From Egibacteraceae bacterium (GTDB taxonomy: Bacteria; Actinomycetota; Nitriliruptoria; Euzebyales; Egibacteraceae), in NCBI GenBank assembly GCA_035540635.1, contig DATLGH010000099.1, forward strand, positions 1 through 44,419: a DNA stretch of 44,419 nt. The letters run 5' to 3'. Below, piece by piece: positions 12,700 through 20,505 of this stretch. Positions within the stretch are counted from its first letter, which is position 1, and each line of letters starts with the position of its first letter. The position numbers and the translations under genes were made by a program. The notes beneath the pieces were generated by a model. It did no database searches. It had not been told where the DNA came from and saw only the letters and a list, made by a program, of their open reading frames with translations.

Positions 12700-13540
12700 C
12701 GACATCGAACCCGCCGTCCGGCGAGGTGTGGACGACGAGCTGATCGAGGCCTTCTCGTCCCGCCGCCGCGCGATCACCGCTGCCGTCCAGGACCTGGCCG
12801 CCGCCTATCGCGACAAGTACGGCGTGGACGCGCCGCCAGCGGTGCTATCGGCGATGGCCCAGACCGCCTGAGCCCAGACCCGCCAACGCAAGCGCGACCT
12901 GGATCCCAGCGAGGCGCTGGAGCGGTGGGAGGCCACCGCCCGCCGCCACGGACGCCAGCTCGCCCGCCTCCCCGAGCAGGTGCTCGCCCGGGCGCAACCT
13001 CGCAATCCTGCAGACCACGCCGACCCGCTGGAACGGCTCCTGGCAAGCCTCGCGGACAGCGGCCGGGCGACGTTCACCTGCCACGACCTGCTGCGCGCCG
13101 CCCTCGACGTCCTCCCACCCAGCGCGCTGCCCAAGGCAGAACTCCACGCCCAGGTGAGCGGCTGGTCGCCCGGGCAGTCAGCCACCCGGCGCTGGTGGGC
13201 GTCACGACGCCGGACGTTCTCGACGCGCCCGCCGAGCTGCAACGCCGGGACGGCACCAGCGTCTATCAACAACCCGACCGGCAGCGCTGGACCCTGGCGG
13301 CCACGCTCGACCAGGAGGCCTGGCTGCTCGCCGTCGCCGCCGAACCCACCGGGCGCACACTCGAACGCGACGTCGTGGAGAGCGCCGTCGTTGCGCACGG
13401 CCTCGGGCAGGATCAGGCAGGCGCCGTCCGCGAGCTGCTGGGCTCCGACCGCGTAAGTTGACGAGGCGTCCATGGTTGCCACCCCCGACCTGGTCGAGAT
13501 CGTCGAGCAGGCACGCCGCGCCGGCGGCAAGGTCCTGCTG
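12700..13540 (+). pseudogene. MobF/TrwC-type relaxase fragment, multiply broken
   Basis: Pieces of a TraA/TrwC relaxase-helicase appear in order in three segments. First, DDELIEAFSSRRRAITAAV is interrupted by TGA (12869-12871) and then resumes as QTRQRKRDLDPSEALERWEA and LADSGRATFTCHDLLRAAL. After a frameshift near 13160 comes LVARAVSHPALVGV, then RDGTSVYQQ and GLGQDQAGAVRELLGSDRVS, the usual lead-in to the helicase Walker A motif. The Walker A region itself is deleted, and the sequence jumps to the Walker B-like DEASMVATPDLVEIVEQARR and GGKVLL in another frame, ending exactly at the right att repeat. It indicates a former conjugative element. Confidence 0.75.
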
Positions 13541-13544
13541 AAAA

Positions 13545-13579
13545 CGAGAGGTCGGCGGTTCGACCCCGCCCCTGACCAC
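13545..13579 (+). repeat. attR: duplicated 3' end of tRNA-Phe
   Basis: A 35-bp perfect copy of 11196-11230. It contains the T-arm and acceptor 3' strand only, with no D-arm or anticodon arm, so it is not a tRNA gene. It lies 33 bp from the pyc stop codon. Confidence 0.85.
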
Positions 13580-13612
13580 GAGAACTCCCCGACGGGTGGC
13601 GCGCGACCTTCT

Positions 13613-16600
13613 TCAGGAGCGGGCCGGCTCGACCACGACGAGCAGGTCGCCCGGCTCGACGTTGGCGCCCGAGCGGACCGCGACGCGCCGGACCTTCCCG
13701 TCCACCGGCGCGCTCACCGCGGACTCCATCTTCATCGCCTCGATGGTGGCGATCGACTGGCCGGCCCCGACCTCGTCGCCCTCCTCGACGGTGACGGTGA
13801 CGACCCCGGTCAGCGGGGCGGCGACGTGGCCGGGGTCGGCGGGGTCGGCCTTCTCGACCGGCGCGGTGGCCGGCTCGATGCTGCGGTCGCGGGCGTCAGC
13901 CGGCCGCGTCTGGCCGTTGAGCGTGCAGAGCACGGTGCGGATTCCGCGCTCGTCGGGTTCGCCGATCGCCTCGAGCGCGATGAACAGGCGCACTCCCGGG
14001 CCGAGGTCGACCTCGACCTCCTCCCCCGGCTCCAGGCCGTACAGGAACGCCCGGGTGGGAAGGACCGCGAGGTTCCCGAAGCGCTCGACGGCCTCGGCCC
14101 GCGACGCGGCGGGGCCGGGGAACAGCATCCGGTCGAGCAGCGCCCGGCGTGCGGGGCCGGGCTCCGCCAGCCCGGCGCGCTGCTCTTCATCCAGGGCCGC
14201 TTCGCTGCTCGAGCGGCTGTGGGCGGACGGTGACGTGGGCTTGCCGCGCAGCGCGGCGGTGCGGAACGGCTCCGGCCATCCCCCCGGCGGCTCGCCGAGC
14301 TCGCCCTGCAGGAAGCCGATGACCGACGCGGGGAGGTCGAAGTGGCCGGGGTCCTCGGCGAGGGCGTCGGGGTCGATGCCGCTCGAGGCGAGGTACAAGG
14401 CGAGGTCACCGACGACCTTGCTCGTCGGGGTGACCTTGATGAGGCCACCGAGCAGGTCGTCGCAGCGGGCGTAGAGTCGCTCGACGTCCTCGAAGCGGTC
14501 GGCGAGGCCGAGCGCCGTGGCCTGCTGGCGGAGGTTGGACAGCTGGCCGCCCGGGATCTCGTGGTGGTAGACGGTCCCGGTCGGTGACCGCAGACCCGAC
14601 TCGAACGGCGCGTAGAGGTTGCGCACCGCCTCCCAGTAGGGCTCGAGCTCGCCGAGGGCGTCAAGCGACAGGCCGGTCGCGCGGTCGGTGTGGTCGGTCG
14701 CGGCGACGATGGCGGCGAGGTTGGGCTGGCTCGTCATGCCCGACAGCGGCGCTGCGGCGCCGTCGACCGCGTCGACCCCCGCGTCGAGCGCCGCGAGGTA
14801 CGTGCCGAGCTGACCGCCGGCGGTGTCGTGGGTGTGCAGGTGCACGGGCAGGTCGAACGCGGCGCGCAGCGCCCCGACGAGACGCCGCGCGGCCGGGGCG
14901 CGCAGCAGACCGGCCATGTCCTTCACGCACAGCACGTGCGCCCCGGCCTCGACGAGGCGCTCGGCGACACGCAGGTAGTGGTCGAGGGTGTAGACCTTCT
15001 GGGCCGGGTCGGACAGGTCGCCGGTGTAGCACAGCGTCCCCTCGGCGACGCCGCCGGCCTCCAGGGCCGCTTCGATCGCCGGGCGCATCTGGGCCACGTC
15101 GTTCAGCGCGTCGAAGATGCGGAAGATGTCGACCCCCGCAGCCGACGCCTCGGCGACGAACGCGCGGACCATGTCGGGGGGGTAGCCGGTGTAGCCGACG
15201 GCGTTCTGACCCCGCAGGAGCATCTGCAGACAGATGTTCGGCACCGCCTCACGCAGCTGCGCGAGCCGCTCCCACGGGTCCTCGTGGAGGAACCGCAGCG
15301 CGACGTCGTACGTGGCCCCGCCCCACGCCTCGAGGCTGAGCAGCTGCGGTAGCCGGTGGGCGACGGCCGGGGCCGCCACGAGCATGTCGAAGGTCCGCAT
15401 CCGCGTGGCCAGCAGCGACTGGTGGGCGTCGCGCATGGTCGTGTCGGTGACCTGCAGGGCGGTCACCTCGCGCAGCCAGCGGGCGAAGCGTGCGGGTCCG
15501 AGCTCGGCGAGCCGCTGGCGGGAGCCGGCGGGGGGCTCGGTGGCCCGGAGCTCGTCGAGCTCCGGGAGCTTCGTGCGGGGGTCGGAACCCGCGGGGGTGG
15601 TCCCGTGCGGGCGGTTGACGGTGACGTCGGCGAGGTAGGCGAGCAGGCGGCTCCCGCGGTCGGCGCCGGCGCTCACCTTCGTGAGGTGCGGGCGGTCGTC
15701 GACGAAGCTCGTGTCGGTTCGCCCGGCGAGGAAGTCGGGGTCGCTCAGCACCGCCCGCAGGAACGCGACGTTCGTCGCGACGCCCCGGACCCGGAACTCG
15801 GCGAGCGCGCGGCGGGCGCGGGCGGCGGCGGCCGGCAGGTCGCGGCCCCGGGCGGTGAGCTTCACGAGCAGGGAGTCGAAGTAGGCGCTCACCTCGGCGC
15901 CGACGAAGCCAGAACCCGTGTCGAGGCGGATCCCCGCTCCCGCCGCGCTGCGGTAGCCGGTGATGCGCCCGGTGTCGGGCCGGAAGCCGTTCGCGGGGTC
16001 CTCGGTCGTGACCCGGCACTGGATGGCCACGCCGCGGGGGCGGACCGCGTCTTGCGACAGCCCGAGGTCGGCGAGGCGCATGCCGGTGGCGATCTGCAGC
16101 TGCGCCTGCACGATGTCGACGTCGGTGATCTCCTCGGTGACGGTGTGCTCGACCTGGATGCGGGGGTTCATCTCGATGAAGGCGTGACGCCCGGCCGCGT
16201 CGACGAGGAACTCCACGGTCCCCGCGTTGCGGTAGCCGACGACCTCGCCGAAGCGGACGGCGTCGGCGCAGATCCGCGCGCGCAGGTCGGGGTCGAGGTT
16301 CGGCGCGGGCGCCATCTCGACGACCTTCTGGTGACGGCGCTGCACGGAGCAGTCGCGCTCGTAGAGGTGGATGACCTCGCCGGCCGCGTCGGCGAGCAGC
16401 TGGACCTCGATGTGGCGGGGGCGCACGAGCGCCCGCTCGAGGAACACCGTCCCGTCACCGAAGGCGCCGGCGGCCTCCCTCGAGGCGGTCTCGACGGCGG
16501 CGGCGAGGTCATCGGGGTGCTCGACCCGCCGCAGCCCCCGCCCGCCGCCGCCCGAAGCGGCCTTCACGAACACCGGGTAGCCGATCGCCTCGGCGGCTTC

Positions 16601-17035
16601 GGCGGCCTCGGCGGGATCGTGAAGCGCCTCGGACGCACGCAGCACGGGGATGCCCGCGGCCGCGGCGGCGCGGCGGGCGGTGCGCTTGTCACCCGTGAGC
16701 GCGAGCACCTCCGGCGGCGGCCCGACGAACACGAGGCCCTTCTCGGCGCACGCGCGGGCGAACTCGGTGCTCTCCGACAGGAACCCGTAGCCCGGGTAGA
16801 TCGCGTCGGCGCCCACCCGCTGCGCCGTCGCGACGAGCGTGGGGATGTCGAGGTAGGCGCGGACCGGATGGCCGGGCTCGCCGATCGGGTAGGCCTCCCC
16901 GGCCTTCACCCGGTGCAGGGCGCCGCGGTCCTCGTGGGTGTACACGGCGACGGTGGCGATGCCGAGCTCGTAGGCGGCGCGGAAGGCCCGGATCGCGATC
17001 TCGCCGCGGTTGGCCACGAGGAGCTTGTCGAGCAT
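13613..17035 (-). CDS. pyc: Pyruvate carboxylase
   Basis: An 1140-residue biotin enzyme that makes oxaloacetate from pyruvate and bicarbonate with ATP. The biotin carboxylase domain (1-450) has LLVANRGEIAIRAFRAAYEL, ASGGGGRGLR and EMNPRIQVEHTVTEE. The carboxyltransferase domain (about 525-800) has TTMRDAHQSLLATRMRT, the metal-site HTHDTAG and the lysine in LCVKDMAGLL. A PYC tetramerisation segment follows, then the biotinyl domain with EAMKMES (Lys1102). Length and order match single-chain pyruvate carboxylases. The start is ATG 17035 with AAAGG upstream. A -10-like TAGCCT (minus strand, 17077-17072) would give a leader of about 30 nt. The far end lies 33 bp from the right att site of the element relic, so insertion spared the gene. 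Confidence 0.97.
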   Translation of the reverse strand: MLDKLLVANRGEIAIRAFRAAYELGIATVAVYTHEDRGALHRVKAGEAYPIGEPGHPVRAYLDIPTLVATAQRVGADAIYPGYGFLSESTEFARACAEKGLVFVGPPPEVLALTGDKRTARRAAAAAGIPVLRASEALHDPAEAAEAAEAIGYPVFVKAASGGGGRGLRRVEHPDDLAAAVETASREAAGAFGDGTVFLERALVRPRHIEVQLLADAAGEVIHLYERDCSVQRRHQKVVEMAPAPNLDPDLRARICADAVRFGEVVGYRNAGTVEFLVDAAGRHAFIEMNPRIQVEHTVTEEITDVDIVQAQLQIATGMRLADLGLSQDAVRPRGVAIQCRVTTEDPANGFRPDTGRITGYRSAAGAGIRLDTGSGFVGAEVSAYFDSLLVKLTARGRDLPAAAARARRALAEFRVRGVATNVAFLRAVLSDPDFLAGRTDTSFVDDRPHLTKVSAGADRGSRLLAYLADVTVNRPHGTTPAGSDPRTKLPELDELRATEPPAGSRQRLAELGPARFARWLREVTALQVTDTTMRDAHQSLLATRMRTFDMLVAAPAVAHRLPQLLSLEAWGGATYDVALRFLHEDPWERLAQLREAVPNICLQMLLRGQNAVGYTGYPPDMVRAFVAEASAAGVDIFRIFDALNDVAQMRPAIEAALEAGGVAEGTLCYTGDLSDPAQKVYTLDHYLRVAERLVEAGAHVLCVKDMAGLLRAPAARRLVGALRAAFDLPVHLHTHDTAGGQLGTYLAALDAGVDAVDGAAAPLSGMTSQPNLAAIVAATDHTDRATGLSLDALGELEPYWEAVRNLYAPFESGLRSPTGTVYHHEIPGGQLSNLRQQATALGLADRFEDVERLYARCDDLLGGLIKVTPTSKVVGDLALYLASSGIDPDALAEDPGHFDLPASVIGFLQGELGEPPGGWPEPFRTAALRGKPTSPSAHSRSSSEAALDEEQRAGLAEPGPARRALLDRMLFPGPAASRAEAVERFGNLAVLPTRAFLYGLEPGEEVEVDLGPGVRLFIALEAIGEPDERGIRTVLCTLNGQTRPADARDRSIEPATAPVEKADPADPGHVAAPLTGVVTVTVEEGDEVGAGQSIATIEAMKMESAVSAPVDGKVRRVAVRSGANVEPGDLLVVVEPARS

Positions 17036-17089
17036 GCGCCGCCTTTGCCGCGTCGGCCGCCAGATGCCGACAGGCTAACAGCCCCCGGG

Positions 17090-18049
17090 TCAGCGGCCGT
17101 TGGCGGAGAAGTGCATCCAGTCCTTCGCGCTGCGCCAGTTGCCGCCCCACGGCCAGCCGACGCCTGCGAACGCGGTGGTGACCGCGTCACCGGGCTGGAT
17201 CATCCCGGGGCGGTGGTGAGCGCGGTCGACGTAGGAGGAGGCGAGCTCGGGCAGGACGACGTCACCGCGCGCGTAGGGGTTGTGGAACGGGTTGATGTCG
17301 ACGGCCAGGCCGTAGGCGTGCTGCGACCACGAGCCCGACGACACTGTCGAGCGGCACACGAACGCCGTGGTGTTGTTCCCGTCACCGGTCGGGGGCAGGT
17401 CGAGCTCGTGCGCCGCGACCACGCGCATCTCCTCGATGGGGAAGCGCGCCTCGTAGATCCGGCGGAACACGCCGACCATCGCGTCGGCGACGCTGGCGTG
17501 CACGAGGAGCTCGCCGGCGTGCGGGCGGTCGTCGAACCCCCAGAAGGTGACGGTGAGGTACCGCAGCTCCTCGCGGGCGACGGGGCACCCGGGCGACCAC
17601 GTCGAGCGGGCGAGCACGGCGTCGTTCGCCGGCTCGATCGTGCCGGCGAACGCGTCCGTCGCAGGGGCAGGCAAGCCGCCGGGGGGCGGGGGCAGCCGGC
17701 GGTCGGCGAGCTCCGGCGGGGTCGGCTGGATCTCGCCGAAGCCGTCGGGGCGCCGCGGCAGCACCCGCGTGCCGAGCCACGCCGGGCGGACGGCCGCCGC
17801 GGCGGGGGGCTCGGCCGAGTCCGGCTGGGCCGGCGCCGCCGGGGCCGGCTCCGGCGCCGCCCGGGTCGGCGGCGCATCCGCGGGGCCGTGCACCTCCGCC
17901 GGCGCCCCTGCTCCACCGGGTGCCACCGCGTCGCCGTCCACGACGTCGCCCGCGGCCGGCTCGGTCGCGGGCGCAGAGGAGCAGCCCGCCACGACGAGGC
18001 AGACGAGCACGCTCAGGGCGACGAGACGCCGGGGAGGCGGGGACCGCAC
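17090..18049 (-). CDS. M15-family D-Ala-D-Ala carboxypeptidase-like lipoprotein
   Basis: A 319-residue exported lipoprotein with an N-terminal signal (LVALSVLVCLVVAGCSS, lipobox VAGC, Cys about residue 23). A Pro/Ala-rich linker follows (residues 30-110), then a C-terminal peptidase M15 domain with the zinc motif SQHAYGLAVDIN (His and Asp ligands) and the third ligand in KDWMHFS. It probably trims peptidoglycan stem peptides at the outer membrane face. GTG 18049 is preceded by TACCGT and 6 nt (TGGGGC), a leaderless start. It sits upstream of pyc on the same strand with 54 bp between, but pyc has its own -10 candidate. Confidence 0.85.
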   Translation of the reverse strand: MRSPPPRRLVALSVLVCLVVAGCSSAPATEPAAGDVVDGDAVAPGGAGAPAEVHGPADAPPTRAAPEPAPAAPAQPDSAEPPAAAAVRPAWLGTRVLPRRPDGFGEIQPTPPELADRRLPPPPGGLPAPATDAFAGTIEPANDAVLARSTWSPGCPVAREELRYLTVTFWGFDDRPHAGELLVHASVADAMVGVFRRIYEARFPIEEMRVVAAHELDLPPTGDGNNTTAFVCRSTVSSGSWSQHAYGLAVDINPFHNPYARGDVVLPELASSYVDRAHHRPGMIQPGDAVTTAFAGVGWPWGGNWRSAKDWMHFSANGR

Positions 18050-18055
18050 GCCCCA

Positions 18056-18061
18056 ACGGTA
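18056..18061 (-). promoter_or_regulatory. -10-like TACCGT, leaderless start of M15 lipoprotein
   Basis: Minus-strand TACCGT, then TGGGGC, then GTG 18049. Confidence 0.45.
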
Positions 18062-18210
18062 GGTGGTGGTCGGTCCACGCGCACGTGGCCGCCTCCCGCT
18101 GCCTGGGGGGCGCGAGCCCGGGGGCGGCTATCCTCCTCCCCGTCTGCTCGACCTCCGAGCGTCGGCCGCGACGTCGTCCCAACGCGTGCGCGCCAGCCCA
18201 GGAGCCCAGA

Positions 18211-19854
18211 ATGCGCTCAGCCGCCGGCGAGACGACCCCAGCCGCCGGCGAGACGACCCCAGCCGTCGTCGTCGCCGGGGACGCGCTCGTGGACCTCACA
18301 CCGGCGACGACCGTGCGCGGTGGCCGCGCCTACGAGCCCCACCCCGGCGGTTCGTGCCTGAACGTCGCGGTCGGCCTCGGGCGCCTCGGCGTGCCGACGG
18401 CCTTCCTCGGGCGCCTGTCGACGGACCGCTTCGGCGGGCTGCTTCGCGAGCACCTCGCCGCCTCCGGGGTGTCGGCACGCTACGTCCTGCCCACCGACGA
18501 CCTCACGACGCTTGCGATCGTCCACCTCGTCGAGGGGCAGGCGACCTACGCGTTCCACGCCGCCGAGGCCGCCGACCGGGGCCTGCTGCCCAGCCACCTC
18601 GCCGGTCTCCCGGGCGGCGGCGCGCTGCCTGACGGCTCGGCGCTCCACGTCGGTTCGCTCGGCCTCGTCCTCGAGCCGGTCGCCTCGACCCTCGAGGGCC
18701 TGCTTCGCCGGGAGTCCGGGCGGCGGCTCGTCACCCTCGACCCGAACGTGCGCCCCGGGCTCGTCGCCGACCGCGACGCGTACCGGCGGCGGTTCGAGCG
18801 GCAGGTGGCGCTCGTCGACGTCGTGAAGGCGAGCGAGGAGGACCTCGCGTGGCTGTACCCCGGCGTCGCCGAGGAGGACGTCGTCGCCCGCTGGCTGGCC
18901 GCCGGCGTGCGGCTCGTCGTCGTGACCGCCGGCGGCGAAGGCGCCCGCGCGACGACACCCGCCGGCGCGGCGCGGGTCGGCGCCCCGCCCGTGGCGGTCG
19001 TCGACACCGTCGGCGCCGGCGACGCCTTCACGGCGGGTGTGCTCGCCCACCTCCACGACCACGCCGCGCTCGACCGCGAGGCGGTCGGCGCCCTCGGCAC
19101 GGACGGCCTGGCCGCGCTGCTCGACGCCGCGGCGGCCGTGGCCGCCGACACCTGCACGCGGCCCGGCGCCGACCCGCCGCGGCGCGCCCAGCTCGGCCGG
19201 CCCCCGCGGGGCGGGGGGCCGCCTGAGGCGACGATGCGGATGACCGACCTCGTCGAGCGGGCACGGGCGCTCGCCGTGCCCGGGCAGCGGCGCCTGCTCG
19301 GCGTCACCGGCCCCCCCGGCGCCGGCAAGTCGACCGTCGCCGCGGCGCTCGTCGCGGCCCTCGGGCCGCACAAGGCGGTCCTCGTGCCGATGGACGGCTT
19401 CCACCTGTCGAACGAGGCCCTGCGGGCCCTCGGTCGGCAGGGGCGAAAGGGCGCCTGGGACACCTTCGACGCCGGCGGCTTCGCGCACCTCCTTCGCCGG
19501 CTGCGCGCCGGTGACGAGGCCGTCGTCTACGCTCCCGACTTCGACCGCGACCTCGAGGAGCCGATCGGCTCTGCCCTGCCGGTCCCCCGTGAGGTCGCCC
19601 TCGTGGTCACGGAGGGCAACTACCTCCTGCTCGACCGCGGGCCGTGGGCGGGCGTCGGCGGCCTGCTCGACGAGACGTGGTACCTCGACGCCCCCGACGA
19701 CGCCCGGCTCGCGCGGCTCGCCCGCCGCCACGAGCAGCACGGAAAGCCCCCCGAGCAGGCGCTCGCGTGGGCCCATGGCAGCGACCAGGCCAACGCCGAG
19801 CTCATCGCCGCCACCCGCCCGCGCGCCGACCTCGTCGTGCGCCTCGCCGGGTAA
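18211..19854 (+). CDS. Fused PfkB sugar kinase and P-loop nucleoside/sugar kinase
   Basis: A 547-residue single frame. Residues about 15-325 are a ribokinase/PfkB carbohydrate kinase: HPGGSCLNVAVGLGRLGVP is the N-terminal signature, LDPNVRP the middle motif, and DTVGAGDAFTAG carries the catalytic Asp. Residues about 342-547 are a uridine-kinase/PanK-like P-loop kinase (YggC type): GVTGPPGAGKST Walker A, PMDGFHLSNEAL, and VVTEGNYLLLD. The join (RPPRGGGPPEATMRMTDL) crosses a G-rich run at 19207-19217, and an in-frame ATG at 19234 could start the second kinase alone. A homopolymer error or recent fusion is possible. ATG 18211 has AGGAG 6 nt upstream. The N-terminus contains a 21-bp direct duplication encoding AAGETTP twice. 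Substrates are unknown; fructose is a guess. Confidence 0.75.
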   Translation: MRSAAGETTPAAGETTPAVVVAGDALVDLTPATTVRGGRAYEPHPGGSCLNVAVGLGRLGVPTAFLGRLSTDRFGGLLREHLAASGVSARYVLPTDDLTTLAIVHLVEGQATYAFHAAEAADRGLLPSHLAGLPGGGALPDGSALHVGSLGLVLEPVASTLEGLLRRESGRRLVTLDPNVRPGLVADRDAYRRRFERQVALVDVVKASEEDLAWLYPGVAEEDVVARWLAAGVRLVVVTAGGEGARATTPAGAARVGAPPVAVVDTVGAGDAFTAGVLAHLHDHAALDREAVGALGTDGLAALLDAAAAVAADTCTRPGADPPRRAQLGRPPRGGGPPEATMRMTDLVERARALAVPGQRRLLGVTGPPGAGKSTVAAALVAALGPHKAVLVPMDGFHLSNEALRALGRQGRKGAWDTFDAGGFAHLLRRLRAGDEAVVYAPDFDRDLEEPIGSALPVPREVALVVTEGNYLLLDRGPWAGVGGLLDETWYLDAPDDARLARLARRHEQHGKPPEQALAWAHGSDQANAELIAATRPRADLVVRLAG

Positions 19855-19950
19855 CCCCCGCCACGCCGCCCGCAGCGCGCCGCCACGCCGGCGAGCGCGA
19901 CGGCGTAGGCTGGACAGACCGGACACGGTCGGGATGCCGGGAGGCGGGGC

Positions 19951-20505
19951 GTGGAGACCTGGGTCGTCGTTGGGCTCGTCGCGGCCGTGCTCGTGTGGCT
20001 TGCGGCCGTCTACAACCGCCTCGTCGCGACCCGCAACAAGGTGGAGGAGGCATGGTCGGGCATCGACGTGCAGCTCACCCGCCGCGCCGACCTCGTCCCC
20101 CAGCTCGTCGAGACGGTGAAGGGCTACCAGCTCCACGAGCAGCAGGTGCTCGCATCGGTGACCGACGCGCGCACCCGAGCGGTGCAGGCGGAGGGTCCAC
20201 GCGCGTCGGGCCGCGCGGACGACCTGCTCGAAGGCGCCCTGCAGCGGCTGTTCGCCGTCGCCGAGGCCTACCCCGACCTCAAGGCGAGCGAGAGCTTCCT
20301 CTCCCTGCAGCGCGACCTCGTCACGCTCGAAGAGGACATCTCGTTCGCCCGGCGCTACTACAACGCGCTCGTCGAGCGGCTCAACACGGCGATCCAGCGG
20401 TTCCCCACGATGCTCGTCGCCGGGCCGCTCGGGTTCCGGCCGGCCGAGTACTTCAAGGCCGACGCCGACGCCGCCCACGCGCCCGCGGCGGGGTTCCGGC
20501 CATGA
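19951..20505 (+). CDS. lemA: LemA-family protein
   Basis: A 184-residue protein with an N-terminal membrane helix (about residues 4-20, VVVGLVAAVLVWLAAVY). A cytosolic or extracellular helical domain follows, with NKVEEAWSGIDVQLTRRADL, LVPQLVETVKGY, ARRYYNALVERLN and the FP...GF-x-PAEYF ending typical of LemA. GTG 19951 has GGGAGG upstream. The gene overlaps the DUF2207 gene by 4 bp (ATGA). LemA and DUF2207 proteins are regular partners; their function in the cell envelope is not established. Confidence 0.92.
   Translation: METWVVVGLVAAVLVWLAAVYNRLVATRNKVEEAWSGIDVQLTRRADLVPQLVETVKGYQLHEQQVLASVTDARTRAVQAEGPRASGRADDLLEGALQRLFAVAEAYPDLKASESFLSLQRDLVTLEEDISFARRYYNALVERLNTAIQRFPTMLVAGPLGFRPAEYFKADADAAHAPAAGFRP

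Larger units (their letters stand above)
11231..13579. mobile_element. Relic of an integrative (conjugative) element in tRNA-Phe
   Basis: A 2349-bp segment bounded by a 35-bp direct repeat of the tRNA-Phe 3' end. Next to the intact tRNA is a broken tyrosine integrase reading away from it, the standard layout of tRNA-targeting elements. Inside are a PIN-domain toxin-antitoxin pair and a broken MobF relaxase truncated at the far repeat. Replication, transfer and excision genes are missing, so it should be immobile. Confidence 0.8.

Noticed and set aside
13545-13579. A fourth tRNA gene
   Set aside because: Only the T-arm and 3' acceptor strand are present; it is the att-site copy of tRNA-Phe.
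15356-18361. A 1001-codon plus-strand open frame opposite pyc and the M15 gene
   Set aside because: It is antisense to two well-recognised genes, has a low-complexity composition and no recognisable domain. Long shadow frames are expected at this GC content.
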